Source: Nyssa sinensis (Eukaryota; Streptophyta; Magnoliopsida; Cornales; Nyssaceae). From it: a stretch of DNA of 64,000 nucleotides. Below are positions 1 through 14,088 of this stretch, in pieces. The notes beneath the pieces were generated by a model. The model was given only the letters and a program-made list of their open reading frames with translations. It had not been told where the DNA came from and made no database searches. The stretch is taken from contig CM018052.1 of assembly GCA_008638375.1 (NCBI GenBank), positions 28,707,239 through 28,771,238 of the forward strand, written 5' to 3'. The number at the start of each line of letters is the position of its first letter. The first letter of the stretch is position 1. The position numbers and the translations under genes are program-made.

Positions 1-1676
1 TATATCACTGTTCAGTATTGATTTGACAGTGATGTAAAGCTAAGATTTTATTTCGTCTTTGGTCATAATCAAATCCCACCGCTTGTCAGGTGGTACAGCA
101 CTCATCATGACAATATACGTCATAATAAGAGTTATAAATGGTTGTCTTATTATGACGTCGGTATCTCAAGATATTTTAGTGACCTCGGTAGCCTCAGTAA
201 ACAACCTTAGTTATTGTTTTGAATATAGTGGGATGTGATAACCTTTTTATATTTATTTGAAACAATGTCACAAAGGCTAAACTGGACACGTGGCAAGTCC
301 TGACTGGGAATATCTTTTTGGTGTATCAATATATAAAAGTGCCAATGCCTATAAATGCAACCCATTCCCCCAACTTTTACTTAAAGGCAAAAATCTTACT
401 TATAAAAGCAATACGTATGTAATTTTTAGGTATATAAGTATGGAGATAGAAAAAAAAATGGCATATATTTATTTTTTCAAAATTACTACCCGGGGGTGTT
501 AGTAGCTTCCCAAGCCTATTTTTAGGTTCATCTTTGATCGTACAGTTGAAATTACGGTACTTTTGAAATACTGAATAATTACCCATAGCTTAATACTTTT
601 GGAATGACACTTTTGACATGCATAATATATAATAATACAATATAACAAATGTATTTTCATACTTGGGTTAGAGTTCCTCATCTCTAACTCGTTTCATATG
701 CAATCTTGGACTGTCACACAATTTTTTTACATTTATGTTTAATTTTAATGGAAAATATGAAAGATTTGAATGAATAGAAAGCAAGAGAGATGAAAAAGGC
801 ATAGCTCGGGAGAAGAAAATGATTTTTTTTTCTATTCTTTTATTTGGTTGATCAAAGGAGAAAAAAATATTGCATCATTTTACCATTATACTCTATAATA
901 TTAGAAGAAATATATTGTTTCAAATGCAATAAATGAATAAATAAATAAATAAAAACCAAACAAAGGGAGTCTTTTTCCTTCTCATATTCATGGGCCGGAG
1001 AACTTTTTGCATGGATTAGGTCTATGAAAGATAAATAATATTATGTTATTTGAACATAATGTTTTATTTTTAAGAAAGAAAAAGTAACATTTTGTCATAG
1101 CAAAATATCATTTGTTGAATTCATAAACTAAAAATTAGTTCATTTCAAAATTTCTCTCGAGAAAGGGTTCTCCATCTTCTTTTCCTTTTTCTTTTTCCCT
1201 TTTATTTTTTCCCTACCAAACGATGGACTTTCCATCTATCCTCATCTTTTCCTTTCTTTTCTTGACCCCATGCTTCTTTCCTACCAAACATGCCATTAAT
1301 ATGATTACTTGAATGGCATTTATTTGCTCTACCCAAATGTCAACATGAAAAGTTATGTTTGAGGTTTTGGAACATCCCTAAAATTAATCTCATCTACAAA
1401 ACAGATAATTTTACACTATGTAATACACCATTAATAATCTTAGTTAATTTAGAATGTAAAATTTGATTAAAAATCTCAGACGAAATGTCATTTTTTTGAA
1501 AATCTTATTAATCACTAAAGTCTACAATTTAAATTACCTTTTGCTTTATTCTTGCAAAGATTAAGTCTTATTTTTTTATTCGAAAATGAACAAGTATTCT
1601 TCAATTTTAGACAAAAATGTAAAATATTTTGTTTATAAATAATTTTTTATTTAATTATTAAAGTGTGATTAATTTA
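1..1676. other. AT-rich upstream region, no gene seen
   Basis: No ORF with recognisable protein character is present on either strand. The stretch is AT-rich with many poly-A/T runs and short degenerate repeats. A CACGTG G-box core occurs in the sequence around 288-294, but there is no gene close enough to assign it to. The far end forms distal upstream DNA of the DEG15-type gene that starts at 2192. Confidence 0.5.
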
Positions 1677-1864
1677 TGAGTAATGTTATTATTACCTTGA
1701 CATTTTATCAAAAATATTTATCTGCTAACGTGACTGATTTGGTGTTAGTGAATTTAGTTTTCTGGTGTTAGTTATATTAGGTGAGTTTAAGATGATTAAT
1801 TAACTAGTATTCGAACAATCACGTCAACATGTAAAATTTTTTTATAATAAATATAACATTACTC
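1677..1864. mobile_element. MITE (188 bp) with short inverted termini
   Basis: The left end reads TGAGTAATGTTAT and the right end is nearly its reverse complement (ATAACATTACTC). An 8-bp direct repeat, TTAATTTA, lies immediately outside at 1669-1676 and 1865-1872, as expected for a target duplication. The interior (GTGACTGATTTGGTGTTAG, then a reverse copy with AATCACGTCAACATG) resembles the foldback at 13840-14088, so the two belong to one family. No coding capacity. It sits about 330 bp upstream of the DEG15-type start codon. Confidence 0.65.
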
Positions 1865-2191
1865 TTAATTTAATTCACAAAATTTATCTAAGAGGTGATT
1901 CACCCAAGAATTACTCCGCTATCCACATCACAGTTGGAGTGAGAAAACCACATCCCAACCGAAAACAAGCTTTTAAAAATGACTGTGGACAATGCTGTAA
2001 ACTGCAACGACGACGTTCCTTAGTTGCCTAGGAAGTCGTAAACTTGTTCCCAATGTCTTCCTCTCCCTTGCCTGTTCATTACTACCGAGGGCCAAACGGT
2101 TTCAATCCAATCCAACTTGTGCAAGTTCAGCCTCGAAAATTTTGAACTTCCAGAGTTATCATACCCTCGAAACTCACACCAATTTCTCCAT

Positions 2192-5100
2192 ATGGGGTTG
2201 CCCGAAATCGTCGATGTTGCTCGCAATTTCGCCGTCATGGTCAGAGCTCTAGGCCCTGTGAGTCTCTATCCCCTCCCTCCCTCTCTCCCGCTCTTGCATA
2301 GATACATACATGTGTGTGCTATTTCTTGCCTTATTTTACTTCGCTTGGTTGTAACGGGGTTACAAATTTCCCATTTATTTCAGGACCCAAAAGGTCTGAA
2401 GATGCGAAAACATGCTTTCCATCAGTACAAGTGAGTGATACACACACACACACATATATATGTATGCAGTATGTATGTATCCAATATTATAATTCTGTGA
2501 CAAATTTTTTTATTTGATTTCTTTATGAACTTAATTGAATAATCCATTTATGGGTTATGTATAGCTCTGGAGAAACAACACTTTCAGCTTCCGGCATGTT
2601 ATTACCCGGTTCTTTTTCTGTTGCTCCGATCGCTAAGCAATTTCGCAGCGAAAATGAAACCCAGTCTTTGCTGAGTTGTGCATTGGTTGTGACAGTTGCA
2701 TCTATTGTTGAGCCATTTCTATTACAACAACACAGGGGGAACGTTTCTCAGGTTCGATACACACACCTCTATACGAATTCATATATTTATATGTGTATAT
2801 GGTTACCTGTGATGGATTTCTTGTAATTTGGTTTTGGCCCCTTTGGGGTTCAATTTCTTATACAGTGTTTTGCTACTGATGTCTTACAGGCCAAACCTGT
2901 GTTGATCCCTGGCGTACAGATTGATATAATGGTGGAGGTATAAGATAAAGCCAATAATGGTGTGGCAACAAGCTTATCGAAATTTTGGTAATATCCCAAT
3001 TACAAAAAGCCAGTGTAGGATTGTTAAAGTTTTGAAAATGTATGTGCTGCATTGTTACTCTTACTTGACTTGATTGAGGTGTTACCAAAGTTTGGTAATA
3101 GGCTTGTTGCCCCATCAATGCAGAAGATACAGCACATGATTTTTTTAATGCAATTGAATGTTTAATGCACTTAATTTATTGGGTTGGGAATGATATGTGT
3201 GTCTTTTGGTTCATAGGGAAAGACAGGGATGGAGGATGATGCTAAAGTGTCAGACAAGCAAGCTTCTTGTTGGCTTCCTGCTCAACTTGTAGCATTGGTA
3301 CCCATTTAGCTAACACATTTGTGGGATTGGTCATTCAACATGCATGTGGTTTTTTTCTTTTTCAATTTTAGCACACATCGAAGTTACATTTATTAAGTGG
3401 TGATTCTTATGTAAAAATTAATTTTTGTCATGTTTTAAGACGAAATTGTGTGTGCTCTGGGTATTATGCTTGTGTTTTGTATTGGTGGTTATGATAATGA
3501 TTAATAGGCTTGTGTTTATAAGTCTAATTTCTCTTTTTGTTATCATTGCTTAAAACTAGATGCACTTAATTATTTTTGATCTATATGCTGAGTGGTTTTT
3601 GGTATGATTTTTATTATGAAGGTTGACATTCCTGTATCTGCTATTGCTCTCCAATCACTAATTGAATGTTCTTCTCACTCGTCGGAGCATGGCTGGGAGG
3701 CTGGTTGGTCCTTGGCCTCACACGATACTGGCCCTCAATCTTTTATGGATGCTATTCGATCACAGGTACCTCCCTCTCTGTCTCTCTCTCCCTCCCTGAG
3801 CTCCCTCGTGTCAAATTTTTTAACTGGAGCAAATTCAGGGGAAAATAGTCCCTGCATCTTACAACAAGATTAAAAAATAGTAGTAAATTTTATTGCTTGA
3901 GTATGTCCTACTTCCATTCTCCAAGGTTTAATTATATTGGCTTGTCGTCATGTATCACTTTGAAAAGTAATAATTTGACTTGTGAATGCATCGAAATTGG
4001 TGTGGATGAGTTTGGAACTGTTAAATAGTTTTCTACTTTGAATCCATGTTATATTTGTTTCTGAGAAAGAAAAGTGGATGGTGCATTGACATTTGCACAT
4101 GGATTTAAATCGCAATCATGGGATACGACATGGTTGTAGTTGCGGTATAATAGTATTGAGAGTATCAGGCTATCTGTAAAGGTAATTGGAAACCGCGACT
4201 GTGAATTTTTTTCAAATGCTAGCAAATCTCTTAAAAGTCACTGATATGCATATTTTGATAACAATTTATCATATTTTAGTATTTATTATTGTTAGTTTTT
4301 AATTTTTAAACATCTAGAAATATATTTTTCTATAAGGAACACCTATAAAGATGTTTTACTATTTTTAAATGATTTTTTTAAAATGAAACTAATTAAAAAA
4401 TATCATTTAATTTGAAAAACATTGCAACAACTAATACAAATAATAGCAAAAAATGAATATAAGCATGAAAGTCAGTTTAGTGTGATTAATTATGGAATAA
4501 AAATCGAGCCCATAAGGCATTTTCTAAGGTCGTATTGGCTAATAATTATTGATAACTCGTTCTAATTTTGTGAGTTTTTTTTTTTTTTTTTGTTAGGTAT
4601 TTCTTTTGTATTTATATCTCATAAAAATAGGAATCATAAGGATTTTGTCTAAAAACAAAAAAATGAGACAAAAAAGAAAAAAAACTCAAAATAGCTGTGT
4701 GAGTTCTGTAATGACCGTATTGGCCGATGCATAACAGTATTGGTTGATACGACTGTGAAATTTGGTATCACTTTTATATTGGCCAGTATCAGTATTGAAA
4801 GATAAAAAAATTGATATGTGACGGCCGTTATTTAAATTCATGCATATGCAGGAATTTCTTTTGGGAGGAACTAAAAATGTCACATCTCAATAAGCCCAAT
4901 TTATCATGAAGTGTAATTAAAGGTGAAAAACACACTTAAGGTGCTATGGTTTTGCATTGCTTGAAAAGCGAGATGACAAAAAAATGCTAGCCTAAATAAA
5001 TTAAGGTGCTAACTTATAAAAATAATACAAAATATATTAGAAATGAAAAGTCCTTTTGTTCTAAGTTAAACAGGATCTTATGTAATAATTCACACATAAC

Positions 5101-8100
5101 ACTTTTAAAGGATGAGATATGATGTATTTAAATTTTGGGCAATGAGACTATTCTAAACTTTTTATTCCCTTCTGCTTCTTTTATATTGTGTAAATACTAT
5201 TTGGACAAAACACCATTAGTCCTAAGACAATAAGACAAGATTCAAGAGGACATTTAAGTAAAATAAGCTTCAGTTAATGAGGCAGTTGCCACAATGCCTT
5301 TCACCTTAGCTAAGGTGATTACCTAGGTGACACCTCATTAAATTTGCCAGGAGTGTGAAGGCGCTTCACCGCATCCTCGCCTTATTGCCTAGTCTAGTGC
5401 TTGAGCTCCTTTGACAATGCTGATCATGATAGGACATAACTAAATTCAAAACATAGGCAAGAATAATTTTCAAGCCGAAGATATAGTGAGCCTTTTTTGG
5501 GAATTAGGCTATTGGTCGACATCTTCAAGAAAGCCTCTTTCTTTTGGATTGGGTGATTTGAGGAGAAAGCAAAGGAAAAGAGGGAAAGGTAGTGCTACAT
5601 CCTGTTTGGATTGAAAAGATAGGAGGGAAAGGGAGGGGCCCCTTATCCCTATAGACCCACTTTTACTTTCTGCACACTTTTACTGTCCTTTCATAAGTGG
5701 GAGGAAATGGAGAGCATGATAGGGATGCTAGTGATTGAAGTTCTGCCTTTCTTCTTTTTTGGATAAAAATTGAATTTAATAGAAGGTGCTAGTGAGGATG
5801 CAACCAAATTACAGGCAAAGTATATACAATTACACACTCATTAAAACAAAAAGGAACATCAGCACTACAAAACCAACATCTCCAAAATACAATTCATATC
5901 ACTTAGAAACTCAACAACAGAATTTACTTTTGTATATCTACCCCCTGAATACTAAGAAAATAGAGAACTCAAAAGGCAACTGCTTCAACTTTAAAACTGG
6001 CAGCTTAGTATCCTTAAAGGAGCCATATTCCTAGTGGGATGCACTTTTTTGACTGGACAACCCCAGGATCAACAATCAAGAGTCTTGCTCACTGTCTTCT
6101 AAAACAACCATTAACCCCTAAATAGAGAGAAAGCTGCTCCACAAAACTGTCACTATGAACTGGTCAAGAATCTTATTTTTCATAATCAAATTATCAATCT
6201 TAAGATTTCTCTTAAGAAACAAGACCATCTCAAACAACAGTCTTATTTTTAGGCTCAACTCTGAAGATACTATTTTTTTGAGACAAACCATCTCAAAAAT
6301 CTTTTATTTTCTCTCCCTTATCTTTCCCAAAAAAGAGGAGAGATTACCACTATTATTTCCATTTTTTAAAAGATTTAAACTCCCCCTCCTTAGTAATCCA
6401 AACAAAAGAAGGGTCACCACTATCATTTCATTTCTATCATAGCTAATGTTATGCTTTATTTTCTATACCCTCCTGGATATCCAAATGGACCCCAGCTTAA
6501 AATAGATAGCTTTAGTTGGTGAATAGAGAATGATCATTATTAGTCAACAGCTTGATGGGAGGTGATTTTTGTTTTTGTTTTTCTTGTTTTCTTGTTTCCT
6601 TTTTACCTTTTTTGGTGTGATCTCTATATTTTCTACATGCTTCGCTTCTTGGTTGTTTTTTTTGGCATACATGATACATTCTGTTAAGGGTTGTATCTGG
6701 AAGGGAATACGGGCTGCAAGAGTTGGTTTGCTGATTACTTTTGAAGTGGTTTCTTGATGAGGAATGTTACCTTGCCATACCATAGGTTGCAGAGGAAATT
6801 TTTTGAAACTTTGCCAAGGAATAATTTGAAGTACTTAATAATCAAGAACTAATTTAGGCTTTTGCTCCTTCTGTCACACGATTTGATGAAAGTAGAAATT
6901 TTCATTTGAAAATTCCATCCTTTCTGTTTCAACATGGTGTTTTTAATGTCAGATTGACTTTGTTGGGTCAGATAAACAAAGGACATGAACTCTAGACAAT
7001 GGACATGATTGTCCAACTTGGTGTGGTCTCAGGTAACGAAGCAAACTAAGGTCTGGTTCTGAACAGTTATTAGTGCTAAGTATTGTGAGAAAGGCAACTT
7101 GCTTCATGAGGATTTACAAATGTACCATGGTTCATTTGACATTCAAACTAAGGCTATGGTTAATATGCTTACAAACAGATTTAAACTGTTGGTTACAATT
7201 TTTTCAATGGCCCATGCAAATATGCTTATCTCAATGACATCATAAAATTTTGATGCCATGGATGAAATTCTTGGTTGTCAGATAACACAAATTGAGCAAT
7301 CTTCCATGCAGAACCATAGGCAAACGTTAGGGGGAGAATCAAGCAGTCCAAGTCTTATGGGCAAGTCAACTACTAGAATCGCCCTTCTTAGAGTTGCCTC
7401 AGTAATTGTTAAGGTATTTTCATTTCCTGTACCTTTCTTATTAGCATTCCATGTGGTGAAGTATATGTAATTCAGCATATAGATGATTAATAAGATTTGC
7501 TTTTTCTGCTGTTATTCTTTGTTTACACAGTTCAGTTGCATATTCATGAGAATGATTGTGTAATTATTGTTATTTAGGATCTGCCAAACTTAAATGTTTC
7601 ACCTTCAAAAAAGAGGGGAGATCTTCTTCTGGCAATGGGTTCTCCTTTTGGTGTCTTGTCTCCTCTGCACTTCTTTAATAGGTACTGCACTACTGTTGTT
7701 CATTTGTAGATTTAATTTATTTTCATCTTTGGTTAGTTTCTTGAAAAGGTTGCGTTGGTTCTATGTCACTGTAAAATTTGTTGGAATATAGGATTTTAAA
7801 TAAGGTCCCTTTGGGTGAATTGTTTCCTTTCCTTCTATACAGCAACCAGGTAGTAGACAGGGACTCTCTCTCTCTTCCTCTTCCCACCCCACCTCCTCCC
7901 CCCCCCCCCCCCCTTTTTTTTTCTTTCTATTCTTAACAACTGGTGTTTTGTGTTATTTCCTTGTTAAATATTGTTGATGTTAGTCCACAAACTGAAGTTA
8001 CCGATCTTTGTTGAACAAGGGAAGAAAATTTAATTTTGTTCGTCATTTTATCTTCAGAACCTTAATTAACTTGAATGCCCTCTTGGTGTATGGTGATAAC

Positions 8101-11100
8101 TTTTCTGTTCTATCACAAAGTTACATTGCGCTCTGATTGTTCATTGTTTGCTCTTTATTCTGTTTGGGACAGCATATCAGTGGGATCCATTGCCAATATC
8201 TATCCATGTAGTTCTTCCAACATGTCACTGCTGATGGCTGATGTTCGGTGTCTTCCTGGTGCGAGCATTTCCCTGATAGATTATCCTTAAGTCATTCAAT
8301 GCTATTGGATTAACATTCTGATCATATTGAGACTGAAATTGTCAGGAATGGAAGGTGGTCCAGTTTTTGGGGACCATGCACAGCTTATTGGCATCCTGAC
8401 AAAACCATTAAGGCAGAAGACTAGTGGTGCTGAAATTCAGGTAACTCGGTGACAATTAGCTTTCTCCTTGAGTAGAATAGGCCCTCTAATTACTAAATCA
8501 TGGTGTAAGCACATTTTGTTCGAGTGTTAGAAACGTCATTTTTACAACTACTACTTTCACTTATCAAAAAGTATCATTCATACTTTTGTTGTATTCATTA
8601 CATATTTCTTTACAAATATCATTTCTAAGTACACATGTATGAAGAAACAACCTATTAAAACTCAAGTTTTAACAAATTTCATGTAGAGAAAACCTGAGGA
8701 TATCATTATATCTCTACACATCGATAAATTTTTTATGACAATGTCATCTGAAAGTTACTTTATGCAATTATGTCTTTGAAAATGAACTTTCTGATTTTTA
8801 TTTAAATGCGAGTTGTGTTAATTATCTATATCTGTGGATGTACATATTTGTGTGTATCTACCATATAAAATATGTTCTTACATGTAATAATATACAAAGA
8901 AATCTGGAAATATGACATATTTGTGATATTAGCAATTATGGGTAATAAATACTGGAAACAAGTTTGGCTGCCTAAAAAATAATTAGACGCTACTTGTTAC
9001 AGCTTCATCTAAAAACATGACATACTTGTGATATTGGCAATTACGGGGTAATAAATACTGGAAATTAAGTTTGGCTGCCTGAAAAATAATTAGATGCTAG
9101 TTGTTACAGTCTCTTAAATTATAGAATTTTAACAATAGAAGGGGGGGGGGGGGTGGCTATAGCTTAAATTTTCTCATGAGTACCAAGTTATACAAATGCT
9201 AGCTTTGGATGACAGCTGGTGATTCCGTGGGAAGCCATTGCAACTGCTTGCAGTGACTTGCTGCAGGAGGATCCTCAAAATGCATGGAAAGGGATCCGTT
9301 GTAACAATGGCAACTTAAATTCTGTAGGGAAGACATGTCTATCTAACAGCCTTGACTTAGATGGATCCACTAGTCATATTCATGAGCATCATGATTCTGG
9401 TCTCCCTCCACCATCACCTGTTGAGAAGGCAATGGCTTCTATTTGTCTTGTAACCATTGATGATGGAGCATGGGCATCTGGCGTTCTGCTCAACAACCAA
9501 GGCCTGATTCTAACAAATGCTCACCTCTTGGAACCATGGAGGTTTGGGAAAGCAACTCCAAATGGTGAGAGAAATGAAACCAAATCAAAAGTACTCTCTA
9601 CTCCATCCAATGAATCTGTACCTCCCTGGCATGAGGGAGTTGGTGGCCGCCAGAGAAGTAACCACTTTCTGTCAACGAGACTGAAGACAACAGATTCTTC
9701 TGTGGTTGATCAGGTGACATATAAACCCAGTTTCACCAACATAAGCAATAGAAGCATACGTGTTCGCTTGGATCATACGGACCCTTGGATATGGTGTGAT
9801 GCTAGGGTAGTGTATGTTTCTAAAGGACCTCTGGATGTTGCCCTACTGCAGCTTGAGTTTGTTCCAGATCAACTTTGCCCCATTGCTATGGACTTCACAT
9901 GTCCATCCCCAGGATCAAAGGCATATGTCATTGGACATGGACTATTTGGACCGCAATGTGGTAAATACTTTGCTTACCATATATATATATATATATTTCT
10001 TTGGCAGATTTGGAGTCTGGTCATTCAATGCCATTCCCCTGTTCATATAGATTTTTGAAATGAGTTTGTATCTTTGCATGTAGAGGGTTTATATATTACT
10101 ATTAAACAGAATGTCATATCAATTTTTAACTAGTCCTAGTGTTGATGGCTTTGTTTCTGTGAAATGACTTCATCCTAGACCTTTACCTGGACTTTTCTAA
10201 AAAAGTACACTGTTGGACAATTGTTGGATTCCAACATTTTCTTAATAATTATAGTATCCCACCTGAAAGGTCTTTGTTATTTCTACTGCATTTATTGAGA
10301 TCTACGATAGAGTATGATCTCTAACATTTATCTCTGAACAACTTGACATTATTAGGTGTGTAAAGCCTCTCATAAATACGTGAGGAAACCCAAAATATAT
10401 AAGTAGATTTTATTGTATACTATCATATAATTGAAGTATACCACTTCTTAAGATTTTCTGAACCTGAATCTCTGCACACTTGTCAAGTTCCAGCACCACA
10501 GTACTATCCATCGCACATAGTTCCAGAAGCCAGATTTTACTTTGAAATGCTACAGATAATAATTTGGACTGGCTTTAATATCATGGATAAATCAAATATG
10601 CCCTTCTCACTTGATATGTTTTGTTTTGGGGTTCTTACTAAATGGAAGAATCTAAGTAATTTGTCACTTCTTTATATCTATTTTATTTTTTTGTTTGGTT
10701 TGCTGAACTTGTTGCATCTTTTTCTTTTTCTCTTGATCTTTGCATCAGGTTTTTCCCCATCTGCTTGCCTTGGTGTTGTAGCAAAAGTAGTTGAAGCAAA
10801 AAGGCCTCTACCCTATCAATCCCGTCTACAAGAGGAGGCACTAGGATATTTTCCAGTAATGCTTGAAACAACAGCAGCTGTGCATCCGGGTGGTAGTGGT
10901 GGTGCTGTTGTCAGTTCAGATGGTCACATGATTGGCCTTGTCACAAGGTATGATACTGAAACTGTCGGAAAAAATGACAATAATTGTGGATGAAATAGTA
11001 TTCCTGCATCCACATCTGGTGTTGTTTGCCTCTGTTAGGTACTTTGGGTTTAGCGGTTGGCTAGGCTAGTGATGATTAGTGTTCAAGCTAATGGGGATAC

Positions 11101-13013
11101 TTGAACACAGCCTAGAGTGTGACTACCACTAGGCCTTACCATGAAATGGCATCTTCAAGAAGCAACCAAGTTGGGTCACACAGTCACAACTATGGATTGC
11201 TGCCCCCTTCTGTAGATGAGGAATACAATTTGGGCTTTTGAACATCACCCCAAATTGTAGTTATTTCATTTTGTTTTATAATGCTCTCTATTGAGTCTAT
11301 TTCCCTCCCCTTGACCCCCACCCCCCAACAACACACACACAGAGGGACACAAAATCCAAAATCTGCATTGCCATCTTGTATATGCTGTCATGAACTCGAG
11401 TGTTCAAGTGAAATGGAAAGGAACTTGAATATTTTTTTCTATGTATTTTATTCTGAAAGTGGGTCCAAACACCAGTACGTTTGGAATGAAATTGCCTTTC
11501 TATTTCAAAAGAATGCAACTGGATTGCAAGGTTTTCCCTTAACAGCAATGATGTTAGGGATTGCATGGTGTCAAATATGATATGACCATGTTTGTTTGAC
11601 ACCTTTAATTTCCTGCAAGTTGGAAATGGAGTTGGCTCCTTTCTGTTACTGTCCTTCCCACACCAAATCACATGAAATCGGAGGTGTTGTCATTTCTTTT
11701 TATATAGCAGGTCTTACTGTACTTCTTCCACTATTTCCCTGTAATGAGAGATGCACTCTTTGATAGTGTGATTGTTGCAATGGGACTGCTGATTGATTGG
11801 TTAATGCCTTAATGGTATTTACCAAAGAGAGGTGAGATTAGAGAAGTGCACATACCATATGGTTCGACTTTCCATATTATTTCAATTTGAAGGTGGTACT
11901 ACTAACTCCTACAATCCATAAGTGGGGTACTGATAATGTTATATGATACCATGCTACTTTGTTGCATGTAGATTTGGCTTAGTTTCCTGATCAGAAGCAG
12001 TGAAACCTGCCCTTTTGCTATTATTTTTGTACTTGTATATTTGAAAATTTGAGTACAGTATTTAGTCTTTGAACTCTTTAATGCTTGGAGATTGAATGCC
12101 ATATTTAGTAATATATATTGTTGATTCAGCAATGCGAGGCATGGTGGAGGGACAGTGATACCACATCTGAACTTCAGCATTTCTTGTGCAGCTCTGGAGC
12201 CTATCTTCAAGTTCTCAAAAGGTTATTTAGCTAAATCACTGTTTGGAAACCACATGGATAACGAATAAATTTAACAAGATGCGGTTTAAAGGCCAAATCT
12301 TCACCAATTTATCATTTTTCAAACAATTGGAACCTCTGCTGATAAAAGTGCCAAATGTTACGAGACCGTTCTGGGAAAAAGTCCCCGTTTGATTACACTA
12401 GGACCCAAAGGAAAAGAAAAGTCCTGCCCAGTGTAGAATCTTAATTTGTTTTCTATGTTATGTCCAGGCTCAGATTCGATTGCTTTCAGCGTAGTTACTT
12501 ACCACCAAAAACTAAAGTCATCACCAAAAGTGACAAATTTGAAATTGTCTTGTAATTCAGAAGATATCTTTTTTGAAATAAGCATGTATCGAAAAGCAGA
12601 ATGTGGAATCATTTTCGTGATATATAAATAATACTGATCACTCTCATTCCATGTGGTTTCCCATTAGCCAGTTCTGATGAATTTGCTAAAGTTGGCTAGC
12701 ACATTGTGCTAGTGAAATCTGATGACTATTTGCTTTCATGCCAACAGACATGCAGGATTTATCACTCTTAGAAGATCTGGACAGACCTAATGAGCACCTT
12801 TCTTTAGCATGGGCATTGATGCCTCCACTATCTCCCAAGCCAGGACCCTCTTTGCCTGATCTGCCAAAGTCACTACCAGGAGATAACAACAAAGATGGGA
12901 AGGGTTCTAGATTTGCTAAATTTATAGCTGAAAGACATGAAGTGTTGAAAAATACAGCTCAACTTGGCAAGGTGGAAAGGCATTCTTCTAAGTTTATTCC
13001 AAGTAAGTTATGA
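2192..13013 (+). CDS. DEG15: Glyoxysomal processing protease DEG15-type, 14 exons, 763 aa
   Basis: Exons: 2192-2257, 2384-2430, 2565-2751, 2890-2937, 3217-3297, 3622-3765, 7282-7413, 7578-7681, 8173-8258, 8346-8440, 9216-9960, 10749-10947, 12130-12221, 12748-13013. All junctions are GT-AG and together give 2292 nt, 763 codons plus TGA. It is a trypsin-like serine endopeptidase of the peroxisome/glyoxysome matrix. In the known family it removes the PTS2 presequence from imported enzymes such as malate dehydrogenase. Triad residues are visible: His ~433 in [10 protein letters not shown], Asp ~537 in [11 protein letters not shown] and Ser ~628 in HPGGSGGAV. The N-terminal [15 protein letters not shown] block and [15 protein letters not shown] are typical of DEG15. 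The protein ends in SKL, a PTS1 signal. Length is a little above the ~709 aa of the Arabidopsis protein. The start at 2192 was chosen because homology begins there; an in-frame ATG at 2117 would add 25 residues. The exon 7 acceptor is the least certain junction. No stop or frameshift was seen. Confidence 0.93.
3766..7281. other. Large intron 6 of the DEG15-type gene (3.5 kb)
   Basis: No exon is needed here: exon 6 ends in phase 0 at 3765 and exon 7 resumes at 7282. The interior holds degenerate repeats. Around 4090-4200 and 4710-4800 there are oppositely oriented GTATTG/CAATAC-rich motifs, possibly the ends of a decayed MITE. Around 5760-5830 a stretch read on the minus strand looks like a LINE 3' tail (a poly-A-like end at TTTTTTGGATAAAAATTG), but no LINE protein could be confirmed. 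The ORFs at 5786-6034 and 6155-6442 show no recognisable protein. Confidence 0.5.
8911..9113. repeat. Tandem duplication, about 105-bp unit, in DEG15 intron 10
   Basis: Two neighbouring copies starting near 8911 and 9016 share TTTGGCTGCCT, AATAAATACTGGAAA and TTGTTACAG blocks with a few substitutions. They lie inside the intron between exons 10 and 11 and do not touch splice sites. A 14-nt poly-G run follows near 9140. Confidence 0.75.
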
Positions 13014-13839
13014 GTTTTGTGACAATCCAGCAAATCCTTTATTAGCAAATGATTTCAAATCTATTTATATTTTAGATCTCCATGAACAGAGTTTGAATTT
13101 GTAGCTTTGTCATGGTTATATAATAACTGTAAGTTAAATAATCTTTTGTACAAGGAAACCTTGTTTCTTTACAGTGTCACTGTACATTGACATAATTTCA
13201 TCAGGATGCATGTTCTGGTCTCATATCATATATGTTCCAATTTCATTTTAAAGTCATGATTTCATTCCATTGTAGCAATTGCTGGTAGTATTACTCAACT
13301 TAAAGCCTTATCCCATTTATTTGGAGAAACAGTCATTGTGGTGACGGCTGCTTAGATTTGGCTCATTTGAGCGTTGCTGGCCCTGCACAAGTACAAAATT
13401 TGAGCAGCCATTGCACAGTTGTAGCAGACTTCTTTTCCATATATTTGGGGTGTGTTTCGCAAAATCTAGGGTCATTTTCCCCAGCGTTTCTTGCTTTCTT
13501 GATCTAAGGTTACTCTTTCAATTTTGCCGAGGCTATGATGCTACAACTCTAACTGGAACTATAAATTGCATTTGAAAGTCGAGAATGAAGACTCAATAGG
13601 TGTGAAGATTTTCAATGAAACACGACCATTTCTCCAGGAGATCAATCTCAGAAAATAAATGAATTCATCTGGTGGGAGGTTATAAAGATATCAATGTCCG
13701 AGAGGGCCATTTCTCCATGACCATCTCAGTGATTGATAGCATGGACCTTGAGTTTTATGGGACGGAGTTGGATTAAAATTGGTGTCGTTTCATTTGTAAC
13801 TTTTACCCTGCAATCCTGAAATTATTTGCTTTTATGGAG

Positions 13840-14088
13840 AGAATAATTCTATTCTTATTTTAACATTTTATCAAAATTTTTTACTTGTTTACGTGACTGT
13901 TCAGGTGTTAGCGAATTCAGTCTGTTAGTGCTAGTTAATGAAGCCTGTGTTCGTGTTAGTCATATCAAGTGTGTTTAAAAGTTTCAATTGATTAGTACTA
14001 GAAAGACTGAATTCACTAGCACTTGAACAATCACGTTAGTAAATAAAAAAATTTGATAAAATATTATGATAAGGATAATATTATTCTT
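13840..14088. mobile_element. Foldback MITE with long inverted arms
   Basis: The left arm from about 13840 (AGAATAATTCTATTCTTATT, then TTTTATCAAAATTTTT, then ACGTGACTGTTCAGGTGTTAG) is mirrored by the right arm ending about 14088, giving arms near 90 bp around a short centre. The inner motifs match the 188-bp MITE at 1677-1864. No clean target duplication could be fixed, so the edges are approximate. It lies between the DEG15-type gene and the BAC1-type gene. Confidence 0.65.

Noticed and set aside
2117..2191. Upstream in-frame ATG for the DEG15-type gene
   Set aside because: Homology to DEG15 begins at the 2192 ATG, and the extra 25 residues resemble nothing in the family. It is kept as an alternative only.
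5786..6442. ORFs in DEG15 intron 6 as possible extra exons or genes
   Set aside because: Lysine/asparagine- or phenylalanine/leucine-rich low-complexity peptides. The DEG15 frame is complete without them, and no splice pattern supports them.
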